A stretch of 64,000 nt of DNA. Origin: Daphnia pulex. Its lineage: Eukaryota; Arthropoda; Branchiopoda; Diplostraca; Daphniidae. Under the pieces are notes generated by a model, which ran no database searches, was not told where the DNA came from, and was given only the letters and a program-made list of their open reading frames with translations. Shown here in pieces: positions 1-15,462 of this stretch (its first letter is position 1; every line of letters begins with the position of its first letter). The stretch spans positions 7,209,501 to 7,273,500 of the forward strand of contig NC_060018.1 of the NCBI RefSeq assembly GCF_021134715.1. Direction: 5' to 3'. The position numbers and the translations under genes are program-made.

Positions 1-1506
1 AACCTTTACATGTTACGTGTGTTATAAGCCTGTTTGCTATAAAATATACTAGTATATGATAATAACTGTTTAATCTCGTGTACGAGAATATACAACGTTA
101 AGTTTCGTAAATTAAACGGAATCGAGTGGAATATACTTTCAGACTGCATACAAAATATCGCCCTGCCAGTCTGCTACCCCACTCAACTCAGCTACCAACT
201 AACGGTAAAGTGCACTTGCTATTCAGTTTGTTGCTGTACATTGAGACAGTCAATTTGCTGCATCCCCAATTGTCTTGGTTGATTGATGCACTTGGGAGAG
301 TAGACCGAACAGAAGGCCTAGGTACCGACTTCAAACAATGAAATATGGATTCAAATTGGACATTCAATTTTGTCACGATTACGTCAAGAATTATAGCGAC
401 CATCAGCCACCTACAGTAAATTGTTCATCAGCTCATAGCTGCTCACCAAAACCGACGAGACGATCTTTTCTCTTCTTTCCTCAATGCGCCCAAATGAAAT
501 ACAAGTGACCGTACGAGCGAAATAATAATAACTTCCACACTAGAGAGATCTATGTGTGGGGAAAGAAAATGACAGGAGGGAGGGTGACAAAGTTACTGTA
601 GTATATTTTTTAAAATAAAATTTTGTATTCTTGTATACTAGTAAGAATGATATAATGAGGTACTATGGGGCCGTACATGAACCGTTTTACGTTATAAATA
701 AAAAAAAAATAATAATAAAAAAAAAAACATTTCTATAACTTTTTATGACAAAAAAAAACCGTTTGGGCAATAAATTTAAAAGATTGATCTATTGATCCAG
801 CAGCACACACCAAATAATGATGATGATAAAAAAAGGAATCCATTTGGTCGCGCATCGGGTTTGTCCGCAATGCGCTTCGATTGACACATGAAACGTCTCC
901 CCCAAAAAAAGTCAAATGGCTTCCTCTGTCAAAGATTATACGAGATCTCTTATTGCTTTCCAAGAAAAAAAAAATGTATGCGTCTATATTATTTCATGAT
1001 GCAGCCCCTTTTAGGTGTCATCGAGTGTCATCGTTTTCCCACTCTCCGCCACTCACGCTTTCGTTTTTTATTCCAATCCCATGAATGAAAAACACACAAC
1101 GAACTATTCACTTTCACAACTTTTACTAATATTCAAAAGAATAGGCTAATGATTTATGGTGTCTGGTATAATGTTTTCCTACCGTTTTCATTTTATTTAT
1201 TTTTTAGGGGTAGGGGGTTATGGGGAGAGAGATGACTGAAGTTTAGTTGCATTTGTAATAGTGATGCGCACATTTTGCTATCTGCCCTCGATTCATTAAG
1301 GAAACAGGACATTTGTGTGTCTAAAGCTTTATTGTATTTCTTATTAGCATATTCCATCTTCCGACTGTTGCGCACTACAGCTTGTCAGTAGTAAGCCTAC
1401 ATGTAGTATCACAATACGTTCAGAAGCGCGCAGCTGACTTAAAAAAAAGGAAGTAAGCGCAGGAAACTTCACATGAGGCTGCTACTAGGATATTGTGCGT
1501 GGTAGC
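1..1506. other. AT-rich intergenic sequence upstream of proctolin
   Basis: No gene is supported here. The stretch is AT-rich, with long A runs around 708-760 and 965-975. The open frames are short, overlap on both strands and have no recognisable motif. It probably includes the upstream regulatory region of the proctolin gene. Confidence 0.5.
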
Positions 1507-1515
1507 TATATAAAG
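1507..1515 (+). promoter_or_regulatory. Probable TATA box of the proctolin gene
   Basis: TATATAAAG lies about 30 bp before a likely transcription start near 1535-1545. It is followed by a short non-coding exon ending at a donor (GTAAGT at 1580) and an acceptor at 1781-1782, 14 bp before the start codon. A clear TATA box fits a regulated neuropeptide gene. The transcription start is inferred. Confidence 0.6.
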
Positions 1516-1796
1516 ATGCCCAGTTACTCTGCTCTTGTCATTCTCACACAGTCCCTTACAAAGGCAAAATACATAGCTGGTAAGTTCTACTCTTTGAATT
1601 AACTTCATGACTTCAAACTGCAAAACGTCTGTAACAATGTCATGTGTATAGTATTCAATTTTCACCTTTCTATTGTCTATGTTTCTTATTAATTTGCTAA
1701 TTCAATTTTTGATTTCTCTTAGTGGTAGAACTAATAATGCTTTCCAAACGTATCTAATAGATCTACATCGTTTATTTCACAGATCTTAGTTGAATC

Positions 1797-2354
1797 ATGT
1801 TAAAGTCGACTTCCCTCAAAGCGCTTCTGACGCTTTTCATGGTGACTTTTGTTATAATGGCATCATCGTCCGGCTCAAGTTGGGGAGTTGATGCTCGTTA
1901 TCTACCCACTCGATCTGATCCACTATCACCAATTGGGCCCCCTCGAGGTGAAGATCCACGTTTCGACCGTCTCTACGACATAATCATTAGAGAGGTATTT
2001 TGTTTTACTATATAGAAAAATATAGTGCAATAGTATTAATGGCAGATGAAAATAAATACAACTACCCTCTACCATTCCCTACTTTTTAAATTGAAAAGAA
2101 AAAAAAACTCGAGCAGAAATTTTCAACATTGACATTGTGTCAATTGAGTAAATTTTCATAAATTTAACTGACAAACTCGTTAAGCTTTATTATGATTGAC
2201 GCAACTTAGACACCAATATAGAATTATAGAGCAGCAATTATTGTCAACGAATTTTTCTTTTGATTCCTTGCAGCTACTTCGAAATGGTGGAGGTGATATG
2301 CTGGATGAAGCGAAGTACCCAATCAAGAACCAGTTCAGCAGTGGCGCATATTAA
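1797..2354 (+). CDS. Proc: Proctolin neuropeptide precursor
   Basis: Encodes a secreted precursor of about 92 residues in two coding exons, 1797-1994 and 2274-2354 (intron GT at 1995, AG at 2272-2273, phase 0). Residues 1-33 are a hydrophobic signal peptide ending VDA. Immediately after it, at residues 34-38, is RYLPT, the exact sequence of proctolin, followed by Arg39 as a processing site. Proctolin is a myotropic neuropeptide/neurohormone of arthropods that acts through a G-protein-coupled receptor. The remaining tail (SDPLSPIGPPRGEDPRF...GAY) is a precursor-related peptide of unknown role. Only one peptide copy is present, and it sits directly at the signal-peptidase site, as in other arthropod proctolin precursors. 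A non-coding first exon at about 1535-1579 is likely, and AATAAA occurs at 2644-2649. The five-residue match plus its placement makes the call firm. Confidence 0.93.
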
Positions 2355-2659
2355 CTTAGAAGACAAAGTTCGTCTCTCAATGAACACTTTCGTTTTCGGC
2401 ATCGCGTTTCAATCCAACCTTTTCTTATCTCGCAATTTTTAAATAATAGTTCATAAAATCAACTGGGAGATAATATTAGGTATATGCATCGCATTTGTTT
2501 GCTCGTTTACACCTGAAAGTATTATAGCTACTGGCGAACTGCAGAAACCGTAATTAATCGCTTAATACATGCCGCTTAATGTAACTTATTGTTTTCACTT
2601 ATTTCAAAACGTAATTAGCCTGAGTGGCTTGGATATAAAGTTCAATAAAAAAAAGACGG

Positions 2660-4700
2660 CCGGTAGAAGCAAAAACGGTGGACTAATAGCTGGAACAGCG
2701 TAAACCATTCAACGTTTATACACCGTAATTAGTTACAAATGTAGATACAGTAGGCTGTGAATCAGTGCATTTTCCATCAATTTGAAACACACAATCACGA
2801 TTTGCAAGTAAACACAAAAACAGAATATTATGGAATTAAAAATAATATTCAGTCTGAAAGGCAGGCTTTTTTATAGAAATCTACTGCAATTTAATCTACT
2901 ACAAAGTAATCTCACGAAAACTCACTCACCTAATACGCGCATGAAGACAAAAAAAGTTCAAGTGTTGGCGAACGAGATAGTTCGATTGCTCATCAAGCTT
3001 AGTAGGATATACTAGGCGATGTGATAGGCTTATTTTATTATTGTCCTTAAGAATAAAACCAAAGCTTTCCATGGAGTAATCCAATTTCTTCTTCCCTATA
3101 GTAGCTAATTTTTTAATCGAAACCCTAGATCAATTAATGTTAAGAATTAAGCAATCAACTTACGTGGCGGGGGCTCTGCGGTGTACACCCCCCCACGCAG
3201 TTGTTCTTCACTCACTTTTTGAACCATTATTTTACTGTCGCGTATTTAGAGCGAGGTTTCTGCAGCTCGCTGGCATGGGTCGGAGTCGGAGGTGTTGTTG
3301 TCTTTTTATCTCTCTTGTGTTCTGAGATCTTAACGACATCGACGAGATCACGACGTCACTGATCTAAATTACAGGATTAGGGCGACGATCCAGATAACTC
3401 GAGTCATTGGAACTGTACACCATAAACATATCATTAATAAGCCTATGCAAGAAAACATGATAATTATTTTCCTGACGTTCACTGGTGTGGTCCTATATTT
3501 ATGGCCAATAAATTCATAAATGCGCTGAGGAAATATTTAGCGGCTAGTTCCACCATTTATCAACTACCGACAGCCAAAGCTGCTGGTGCTGCAAAGAAAA
3601 CTTTTCAGTGCTGGCCTCCATCTGAAGGATTGTTCAATTTTTTGTAAATATTTTTATCTATGTTAATAAAACCACAGCCTTACTACATTTGTGATAGAAC
3701 CACCATGGATTGTTGTGTGTCGCCGATATTTTACACATTTAACTAAAAAAAAACTTGCCTCAGTTTTGCGTTATTCAGATGATTTAAATTGATTAATTTG
3801 AATAATAGAAAAAAGCGCTACCCCAAAAATAAAAAAAAGTGGAATTATCTTGTGATACTTGATCGTAATGGGTTACTTCGTAACTACTAAAGCCCCGCAT
3901 TCAATCAATCTGTTTGAGTTAGTTCAGGTAGACGAATCCATTCATCACCACTAGGTAGATTTATTCTTTACCAATTTCAGAAAGTGAGTTCGTTTATCTT
4001 AATTTTTTTCTTATATTATACAGATTATATTATATCAGGCATAATATACTATCTTCATATTGGTTTAGAAACCTAGTCTTTGTTCTCATCAGATATCTTT
4101 TAAATGAGCTTTACCATTGATCAAGCTGGTTGTTGAAGAAGTGTAACGACGGAAGTTATATCCGATAGGTTCTCTGGAGTTAAATCCGACTGAGAGATAC
4201 CCTATTACTTGTTCCTTCACCTATATACATACAACGAATGACAACTGAATGCCATCTTGCTTAGTACCTCACAATAAATCCATGTCCCCGGACGAGGAAT
4301 CGAACTCGGGGTCAGTGTGAAGTTATCAGTACCACATGACGCCTTATCCGACTCGCCTAACCGTCCTTATACGATAAACGTTCGCCGCTAGATGGCTATG
4401 AAATTAAACGTCTTCTACTACCAACGGCGTTTCAACTTTCAAGAGTCAGACATGGTAAAACAAAAACTATTCCAAAAAATTTTCTCTTTCGTAAGCTTCT
4501 TTGGTTTAATTTTAATTTAATCAGTTAAGATTATACCGTTGCTATAGCGCTGGATGTCGGTCTGAAGCTGCGCACAACCATAAGCGTATGCAGAAAAAAA
4601 TAGACGGAATAAGCTGATTGAAATTGAATCGTTTTATTTCAAACTTTAATGAAAACTCGATCAAAAAAGGAACACTTAAACAAAAAAAGAAAAAATAGAA
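2660..4700. other. Intergenic, AT-rich
   Basis: No convincing protein gene lies between the proctolin 3' end and the PRPF40 stop codon. The stretch contains a tRNA-like relic at 4290-4366 and scattered AATAAA motifs (for example near 3665). Open frames are short and lack splice context or recognisable motifs. Confidence 0.5.
4290..4366 (-). pseudogene. tRNA-like relic (tRNA pseudogene or SINE head)
   Basis: Read on the minus strand, this has an A-box-like TTAGGCGAGTCGG followed by ATAAGGCGTC, and a B box GTTCGATTC at the right distance. The acceptor ends pair imperfectly (GGACGG with CTCGTCC), and the T arm is weak. It resembles the D arm of the array tRNA-Arg genes near 47 kb. I read it as a decayed tRNA or tRNA-derived SINE rather than a working gene. 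Confidence 0.45.
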
Positions 4701-4708
4701 GTGATGAA

Positions 4709-8308
<3,600 letters not shown>

Positions 8309-8830
8309 GACACTATACTGGCACTCATAAGAAATGAACGATTTTTGGAGCCGGTTGGCACTTAACACGCTTTGTTTTCGTACAGAACCAATTTCCACCT
8401 AAGCGTGGGCTACTACCTACTACTCAGTATTAACAAGCACGGTTGCCACGGTATTCGTATTCATACGCTTATAGCGTTTAGCTCGGTTCGGTTACTGTTT
8501 ACTGCAGCTCAAAAGCCCTTTTGCAGTAAGGGTAATACAAAAACCTTAAATATCAGTACTGGTTGGTATAAAGCAAACACTTCCGCCATTCAGCGGAAAA
8601 TAGTACAACTAAAGATTTCTAGTACTGAGTGTTGAATCAACACTGTTGACTACCAAACTGCTTAAATCTGTAGTTTTACTGGACGCCGCTACGAGCGCTA
8701 ATTGAATGAAAGGTTTATTTACATTACAATGAAGTAAGATCATGCTTTTGCACAGGTGATTCCATGCTGTTCAAATGTGGGCAGTTTTCATTTACTAATT
8801 TGCAAGCTCAATTTCAATTTCAAATAAAAA
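8309..8830. promoter_or_regulatory. Probable bidirectional promoter between PRPF40 and NOM1
   Basis: The 522 bp between two divergent start codons must hold the 5' UTRs and promoters of both genes. No clear TATA box is seen for either direction, which is usual for housekeeping genes. An 87-codon open frame through it has no recognisable motif and is not called. Confidence 0.45.
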
Positions 8831-11566
8831 ATGAGTCCTCATACAACAAAAAATGATGATTGTGCAACTAAAAAAAAATCTGTAAGTTTGATCATATGTA
8901 ATTCTTAATTCTTTTCAAATTTTAAATCTCTTGCTGATTCTTGTACCATTATTACTTTTCTAGAAAAACAATGTGTTGAAAGTAAAAAAGCAGACAACAG
9001 GTAACTATTTTCCATATATGTTATCCCCTTTTATTAGATATGAATTTCCAGAATTTTTTTATTGACCTCGTAGGCACCAAGAAATTTGTTACTAGAGAAG
9101 TTCTTCGCAAAAATCTTAGAAAATTAAAGAAACAGAAGAAAAACAAAAAACACGCATTTCCAGGAACCCAGGATATAATTGATAGTCAAGATGGAAATGA
9201 TACTTTCAAAGAAGTTGAGAAGTTACCTTGCCAAACCCAACTTCCCAAAAAGAGTAAAGCCGTAAAAGACAAAAATGCAGAAAGCAGCAAAAAGAAAGAA
9301 ACATTTGACCAACAGAGCATGAAGCAGAGAACAAAGCAGCTCCAAATAGCCAACAAACTTGAAGAGAAAAATATTAAGAAAATTGAAAAACAATTGAAAT
9401 TAAACAAGCGGAAGTCTAAGGGTGTACCCAAATCGTTTGTAGATGATGGACTTGATTTTCTCCTTGAAGTATGTGACCCTGATTATAGAAGTAAATTGGC
9501 TAAAGAAGAATTTGACTTTGCTGATAATGATGCCGGTTTTGAAGAAGATTTGGCCTTACTCAATTCAAAAAGTGATGTAAAGAATAATAAGAAGGAAAAA
9601 AATCCAAAAGAAGTTAAAGTGAAAAAAACGTTATTAAGTAAAGGTACAAGTGATACTTCATCGAACTCGGAAGATAGTGACTCAAGTTGTGACATGAATG
9701 AAGATCATGCTGAAAGTATCGCCAGTGAAAGTGACGGTCATTCAGAAAATGAAGACATTCAAGAAAATTCATGCACTGACATTAGAACTTCAAAGGACGA
9801 AAAAATGGAAACCTATCAAGAAGATATATATGGTCGTTTGCGTGACAAAAAAGGAAATTTGATCACCGAGCAAACAGTCGAGCAAGTCAAATATGTTCCG
9901 CCAGGAAAACGTTTGGCTACGTCCGATGAATTTGATGCTGACATTCAAAAATTAAAACGCCAAATGAAAGGATTGCTTAACCGACTTGCTGAAACTAATC
10001 TACCAAGCATAGTTTCTGCGATTGAAAAACTGTACCTAAGCCATTCAAGGCATAATATGCAAGAAGCTATACACACACTTGTTATGGACTCTTTGGTGGG
10101 CGAAGTTCTCTCTCCTGAACGTCTCATAATGGAGCACTGTGTTTTAATTGCAGCGCTTCATGCTAACGTAGGTACTGAAGTTGGGGCTCAATTTCTGGAG
10201 CTCGTTGTTCGAAAATTTGACGCATCTTATAAAACGGAGTCTCAAACGAAAGAATTGGATAACATGATCTTAATCCTTTGCCATATGTATAACTTTGGCC
10301 TTGTAGCTGCCCCACTTTTAAAGGATATTCTTCACATGCTTGCCGAAAAATTCGAAGAAAAGGACATTGAACTTATTCTAATTGTTCTAAGAACGGTTGG
10401 ATTCGCATTGAGGAAAGATGATCCTGTGTCTCTGAAGGAAATCATTTTTGTTCTTCAGACCAAAGCTGGACAAGCAACTGAACAGCCGGCCAGGATTCGT
10501 TTCATGTTGGAAATTCTTCTTGCCATCCGAAATAACAATATGACCAAAATACCGAATTATGATCCTAGTCACACAGAACACCTGCGCAAATTACTGCGCT
10601 CTCTGACTAAGAAAGGAGATGCGCTAAGCAAGTTAAATATAACTTATTCTGAATTGTTGGCTGCAAACAACCGAGGAAGGTGGTGGATTGTAGGTTCAGC
10701 ATGGGTGGGCCAAGGTCCTACAGCAACGACTTCACAAGCTAAACAGGTATCTTCCAACTCGGATGAACCTGAGTACAGTGTTGAATTACTTGAAATGGCA
10801 CGGAAGCAGAGAATGAACACTGAGGTACGTTTAGACTGTTAATAGTATGATACACATTTATGATGTAATTAAACTGATTCTTTTAAATTTCGCTTAATTT
10901 AACTTAGGTCCGACGCAACATTTTCTGTATCCTGATGACAGCAGAAGATTTTGTTGAAGCTTTCGAGAGACTTATGCGATTGGGATTGAAAAGCCAGCAA
11001 GAACGAGAAATTGTGCATGTGATCATGGATTGCTGCCTGCAAGAAAAAAGCTTCAATCCGTACTACGCTCATCTGTTACAAAAGCTTTGCAACTTTCATC
11101 GGCGATTTCAGATTGCTTCGCAATTTGCTTTGTGGGACCATTTTAAGGATCTATCATCACAGTCTCAATTGCAGATTAGTCATTTATCAAAATTAATTGT
11201 GCATTTGACTGTAGAAGGCTCTCTAAGCATCTCCGTTCTTAAAGTAATTCAATTTTCGGAAATGGATCGTTTACTAGTGCGCTTTCTACGACAGATTTTG
11301 CTTGGTAAGTTTACTGTTCTATTCATAAATGATTAATTCCACAACTACTTTGAATTTTATGATTTTCAGGATTACTTCTTAATCCATCGGAAAATGCAGT
11401 TAAATCGGTGTTCGCTAGCATCGGTTCATCTAAATATGGTCTCCTCAGAGAAGGACTGCTTCTTTTTATGCACCATTTTTTAATGAAAAATATGGAAAAA
11501 ATGGATGAGAACGATGCTGAAATGTTGAGAAGTCGGATTCAAATGGTTCAGGAAAACTTTCTATGA
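8831..11566 (+). CDS. NOM1: Nucleolar MIF4G domain-containing protein 1
   Basis: Ribosome-biogenesis protein of the nucleolus (family of yeast Sgd1), which recruits RNA helicases or phosphatase PP1 in animals. Five coding exons: 8831-8881, 8964-9000, 9074-10824, 10908-11304 and 11370-11566, about 810 residues. The N-terminus is Lys-rich and coiled (KKFVTREVLRKNLRKLKKQKK region), followed by an acidic Ser/Asp/Glu stretch. The YGRLRD...YVPPGKR motif precedes a MIF4G domain (about 9930-10670), and an MA3 domain (from VRRNIFCILM at 10908 to about 11300) completes the family architecture. The start at 8831 is chosen because the first two small exons splice in frame into the conserved Lys-rich block. 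The upstream part of the 600-codon frame (9040-9073) is intron, not exon. It is tail-to-tail with HPRT. Confidence 0.95.
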
Positions 11567-11757
11567 CCTTGGAAACAAATATGAATACAATCATGAATCT
11601 ACTTTTGATAGACTGCTTGGATTTCTTTCCCGTGGATTTTCGTATTTGTACGTTTTCCACAGTAACAGAATAATTACTTTTTACTACAATAACATATTCT
11701 ATTACTCTGCAATTTCCGTTGAAATGAAATCTAAATAAGGTAGTAGAAACATTAACA

Positions 11758-11763
11758 AATAAA
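11758..11763 (+). terminator. Polyadenylation signal for NOM1
   Basis: AATAAA lies 192 bp after the NOM1 stop, in the short spacer between the convergent NOM1 and HPRT genes. It is the first canonical hexamer on this strand in a suitable place. Confidence 0.55.
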
Positions 11764-11889
11764 GGTATAATTTTTTAAAATTAAAACTTGAATTTCTTGC
11801 TAATTCGAACAAAATTACACTAAATTTCTTTTTTGACAATTTCGTGCGCATGTCTATGGCACAAAATGCACAAGAGAGCATTTTAATGA

Positions 11890-11895
11890 TTTATT
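11890..11895 (-). terminator. Polyadenylation signal for HPRT
   Basis: The reverse complement reads AATAAA, about 120 bp past the HPRT stop. With the NOM1 signal at 11758 it leaves the two convergent 3' ends nearly abutting or slightly overlapping. Confidence 0.5.
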
Positions 11896-12013
11896 CTTTT
11901 TGGGAAAAAGTAAATATTAATTTTATTTTTCATTCCATTATTTGGTTGTTATAACTGATGTTTAAGCGGAATGGAAGTGGTGGTCCGCAACATATAACGG
12001 AAGACCCTTGACA

Positions 12014-13317
12014 TCACACTTTGTATTTGTTGATGCCGTTGTTGTTCACAACGCATATATGCTAAAAAAAAGATAAAATTCAGGAATAGAATAGAAAACA
12101 AGAATTAAGTAATTGTGTCAACATACATGCAGATCTCTAAATCTTTCATTGAAGTCCAGGGCATACCCAACAACAAATTTGTCTGGAATTTCAAACCCAC
12201 AATCTATGAATTTTCCACAAATGGTAAAAAGAAAAATTATTTTTAAAATTATAATAACTACATAATGTAACTGTAAATAGCCTACATTCAGGAATGTAAC
12301 CATTTGAGGCAGGTTGACGCTTCAGCAAAAGGCTGGCAACTTTGACGCATTTCGGCTGAAATTCTTCTAATAATCCTAGTAGCTTCATCATAGTTCTTCC
12401 AGTATCAATAATATCTTCAACAACCAATACATTCTTTCCTTTAACACTTTCCATGTTATCACCTAGATCAATTCATATCCATTATAAATTATTTTGCATT
12501 TTTTAAAAGACATCATCATATGCCTTTTCATACCTCCAATAACTTCAATGGTGCCAACAGACTTGTCATTCTATCAATAGAATTTTTAAAGTGAGTTCAT
12601 GATTTGATAATGTGAGCATAACAATAATTAAGTTTAACAATACCTGATAGCTTCTTAGTCGGATAAAATCCACTGAAAGGGGCACTGATCTTTCACCTTG
12701 ATTTCGATTCAGACTATTTATTTTATCAATCTGATAAATAAATAAAAATTTATTATGTTAATATCTTAGAACTACACAAATTAGTTATAGAAAATTACCA
12801 GATCTGTGTAAAATTTGTAGCCCCCTAATAATTATAAATGAAACATAAAATTATTATTGATTAGAAGTAGTGAAATATTTTGTAACTCAAGCAATTCAAT
12901 TACATACCTTTGAGAACACATATTGCGACCAGAGGTTCTTTACCAAAATCGGTAAAGATATCTTTGGCAATCCTTTCAATTCTAAAAATAAAGATTATTT
13001 TTAACTACAAGGTAAGAGATTGAGATTCATTAATTGAAAATGTATAAAACACAACAGTAATTACCTATCATGAATGACACCATACGGGATCAGAACAGAT
13101 TCGAGATCATCCTCATAATGCTTTGGAATGCAAAATGAATCCAATGAATAACCTTGGTAGGAATCCTCTATCTTTCAAGGGGAAAAAAATTAAACATATT
13201 TCATTCTTGAATTTTAAGCAAAACCCAGATAACTCAAATTGAGACTTTCTGATAACATGTTTGAAAGTCTGATTTATTTATCAATATTATAAGACTTACC
13301 TTAATGCAATTGGTCAT
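12014..13317 (-). CDS. HPRT1: Hypoxanthine-guanine phosphoribosyltransferase
   Basis: Cytosolic purine-salvage enzyme joining hypoxanthine or guanine to PRPP to give IMP or GMP. Nine small coding exons total about 215 residues, the usual family length. Exon 1 is 13300-13317 (MTNCIK). The following exons give the family blocks [40 protein letters not shown] and [12 protein letters not shown]. The PRPP-binding motif [12 protein letters not shown] is at about 12389-12424, and [18 protein letters not shown] at about 12141-12194. The last exon ends NKYKV and a stop at 12014. The intron before GFEIPDKF uses donor GTAGGC and acceptor ...CATAG; joining there restores PEYCGFEIP, which aligns with human PDFVGFEIP. 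Nothing is broken. Confidence 0.95.
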
Positions 13318-15462
13318 TTTGAGGTCAGTAAAAACTTGTCTGAAACTCACAAAAATGTCCAATACTAACTCGAGCTATAACGCCTCAGGTCGAAATTAAG
13401 GATGAGGAATTTTTATCTTTCGTTGCTAGGTTGGAGTTCGAACACATGACCGCGCGACAGGCCGACAGCACAATTCGTATTAGTTTATATATCCTCGTCT
13501 GTTGCCGGCACATTCCCATAGTTACAAGTGCCAGACGATTACGTAATAAGGATTTAGACGATATTTCTTTCAATCTCTATGGGTTATGCAGCGCCACCTT
13601 CGTTCCTGTACTCTACAATAAGCGGGATTTCCACTTGAGCGCTGCATGAAGAGGCTTTACCAGTTTACCCATCAAAATAACACAGACACGATATTTCCCT
13701 GGCCTCATTGAGCCGCGTGGTTTATGTGCGCGCAGTCAGAATCCTTTTCGAAAGCTGAGAACTAATGGCAAAAGCTGACTTTGCTGCAGTGCGCAATTGA
13801 TATCCCGCGCATTTTACAGGAAATCTAACCAGATGTATTCAAGTCGGTCGGGACGATTTCAAAAATTTATGCATTATGCATTATTCACATTACATAAGAT
13901 TGTGAAACTTGTAATTGATACTAACGTTCAGTGGAAAAGGAAGGAGAGTATATTATAGCCAGACCATTTCCTACGACACTTTTTTTTCTCAGCAACTATC
14001 GGATCACAGCAACGGATCTTATTGATAACGAATACGAAGGCCAATCGACCAGACACCGGTCGTCGCTCGTCTAGTTCTAACGTCATATTTACTTTGAGGA
14101 CTTTGAGCGATTAAGCGCAATAACCTAAAGGTAAAAGATTGAACGCCACTTGAAAAATAGCAGCATCAGTTTTTTGAAACTTAAAATTTACTTCAGCTTG
14201 CCACTGAAGCAATAATCCGAAATAATGGCTGACAAATCCATTATTTTTTGACATTCCACTTTTATTGTACACATCAAACATTATTTGTTTTCAAAAGGAT
14301 TAATGCCATAGCAACAGCAGTCTACACGGATTCAAGTACTTTGTATTGACAGATAATCTAAAATCACCGACATAGTCTACTAAAATAAGATTCGAAAATT
14401 CCACAACCAAGTGCGTCCCCTTCCCTCTCCGTATGAATCGACCTTAAAATCGGCATGACGAACCAACTCGATCGATTTTGCCAGTTCAATATATAGTAAT
14501 AGGCAAATTTAGTTCATTAGGTGTACGATCACAGAATCACACCTGATAAATAACTACTCCGTATTTTCTTTCGACTTTCAAGGTTTCGTTAAACTTACAC
14601 TATAGCTACCATCTGCCAGATAGAAATTAATAAATTATGAACGTTATTGATAACGATTATATACTCGATATATAGCAGTTATAGCACACTGGAACGAAAC
14701 CGCCCCTCATTCAAATGCAAACAAGGCGGTGTTCCAGACCGCTCGTAGTCAATTGAATGCATTCAACCTTATCCGCTAGTCCTAGATTTTATCAAACAAA
14801 TTTTCTTTTTCAACCAAAAAATTATTTCAATGAATTTCAATCGTGTTGCTTGCTGGGTCATTAAAAAAAAGATAAAATTGCAATTCTGTTACCGCAGGTA
14901 AGGAGATGAAAGTGGCAAATATGTGAATCCGACATTTCCAGTATTTGAACCAATTAGCATTCGAATCTGAATGCAATCGTGAGAGTTCAATTCTATTCTT
15001 CTAATACCAAGTTTGCCCGTTGGCGGAAGCGATTTCAGCTTCACGAATCAGTATCATACCTGAAAATTCAAGAAAATGCACTCTGCAAATCAAAAAGTAA
15101 CTTATTATATAAACCCTTCCTTATGTCTTCCATTTTCCAAGTATAACATGACAGATCGGGCGAATCGAGGGATCGCTCAAAAGGGGGGAAAATGACAAGT
15201 GCGTCCCACCATCAGGACAATCCAGAACAAAAAGACGCAATCAATTACAAAAGCAGCACGACGCTAATGAGAAGACATAAGAATGAAAATTCCAAGAAAT
15301 CGGAAAATAAAATGAAAAAAACCAACGAGGTGATGTGAAACTGTTGAGGAACAAGAAAAAGAAAAACGATTAAATGACACGACAGCGCGATGATATAGGG
15401 CCTCTTCTATAACAAAACGTACACGACGCAGTTTACGACAAGGGTTAAATTCGTCACAGTGA
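13318..15462. other. Intergenic between HPRT and Duox
   Basis: About 2.1 kb containing the HPRT promoter side and the Duox 3' UTR side. I see no protein gene, tRNA or clear mobile element. A 72-codon frame at 13431 lies over the HPRT 5' flank and has no recognisable motif. Confidence 0.5.

Noticed and set aside
8372-8635. 87-codon plus-strand frame between PRPF40 and NOM1
   Set aside because: Lies over the shared promoter region, with no domain and a composition like flanking non-coding DNA.
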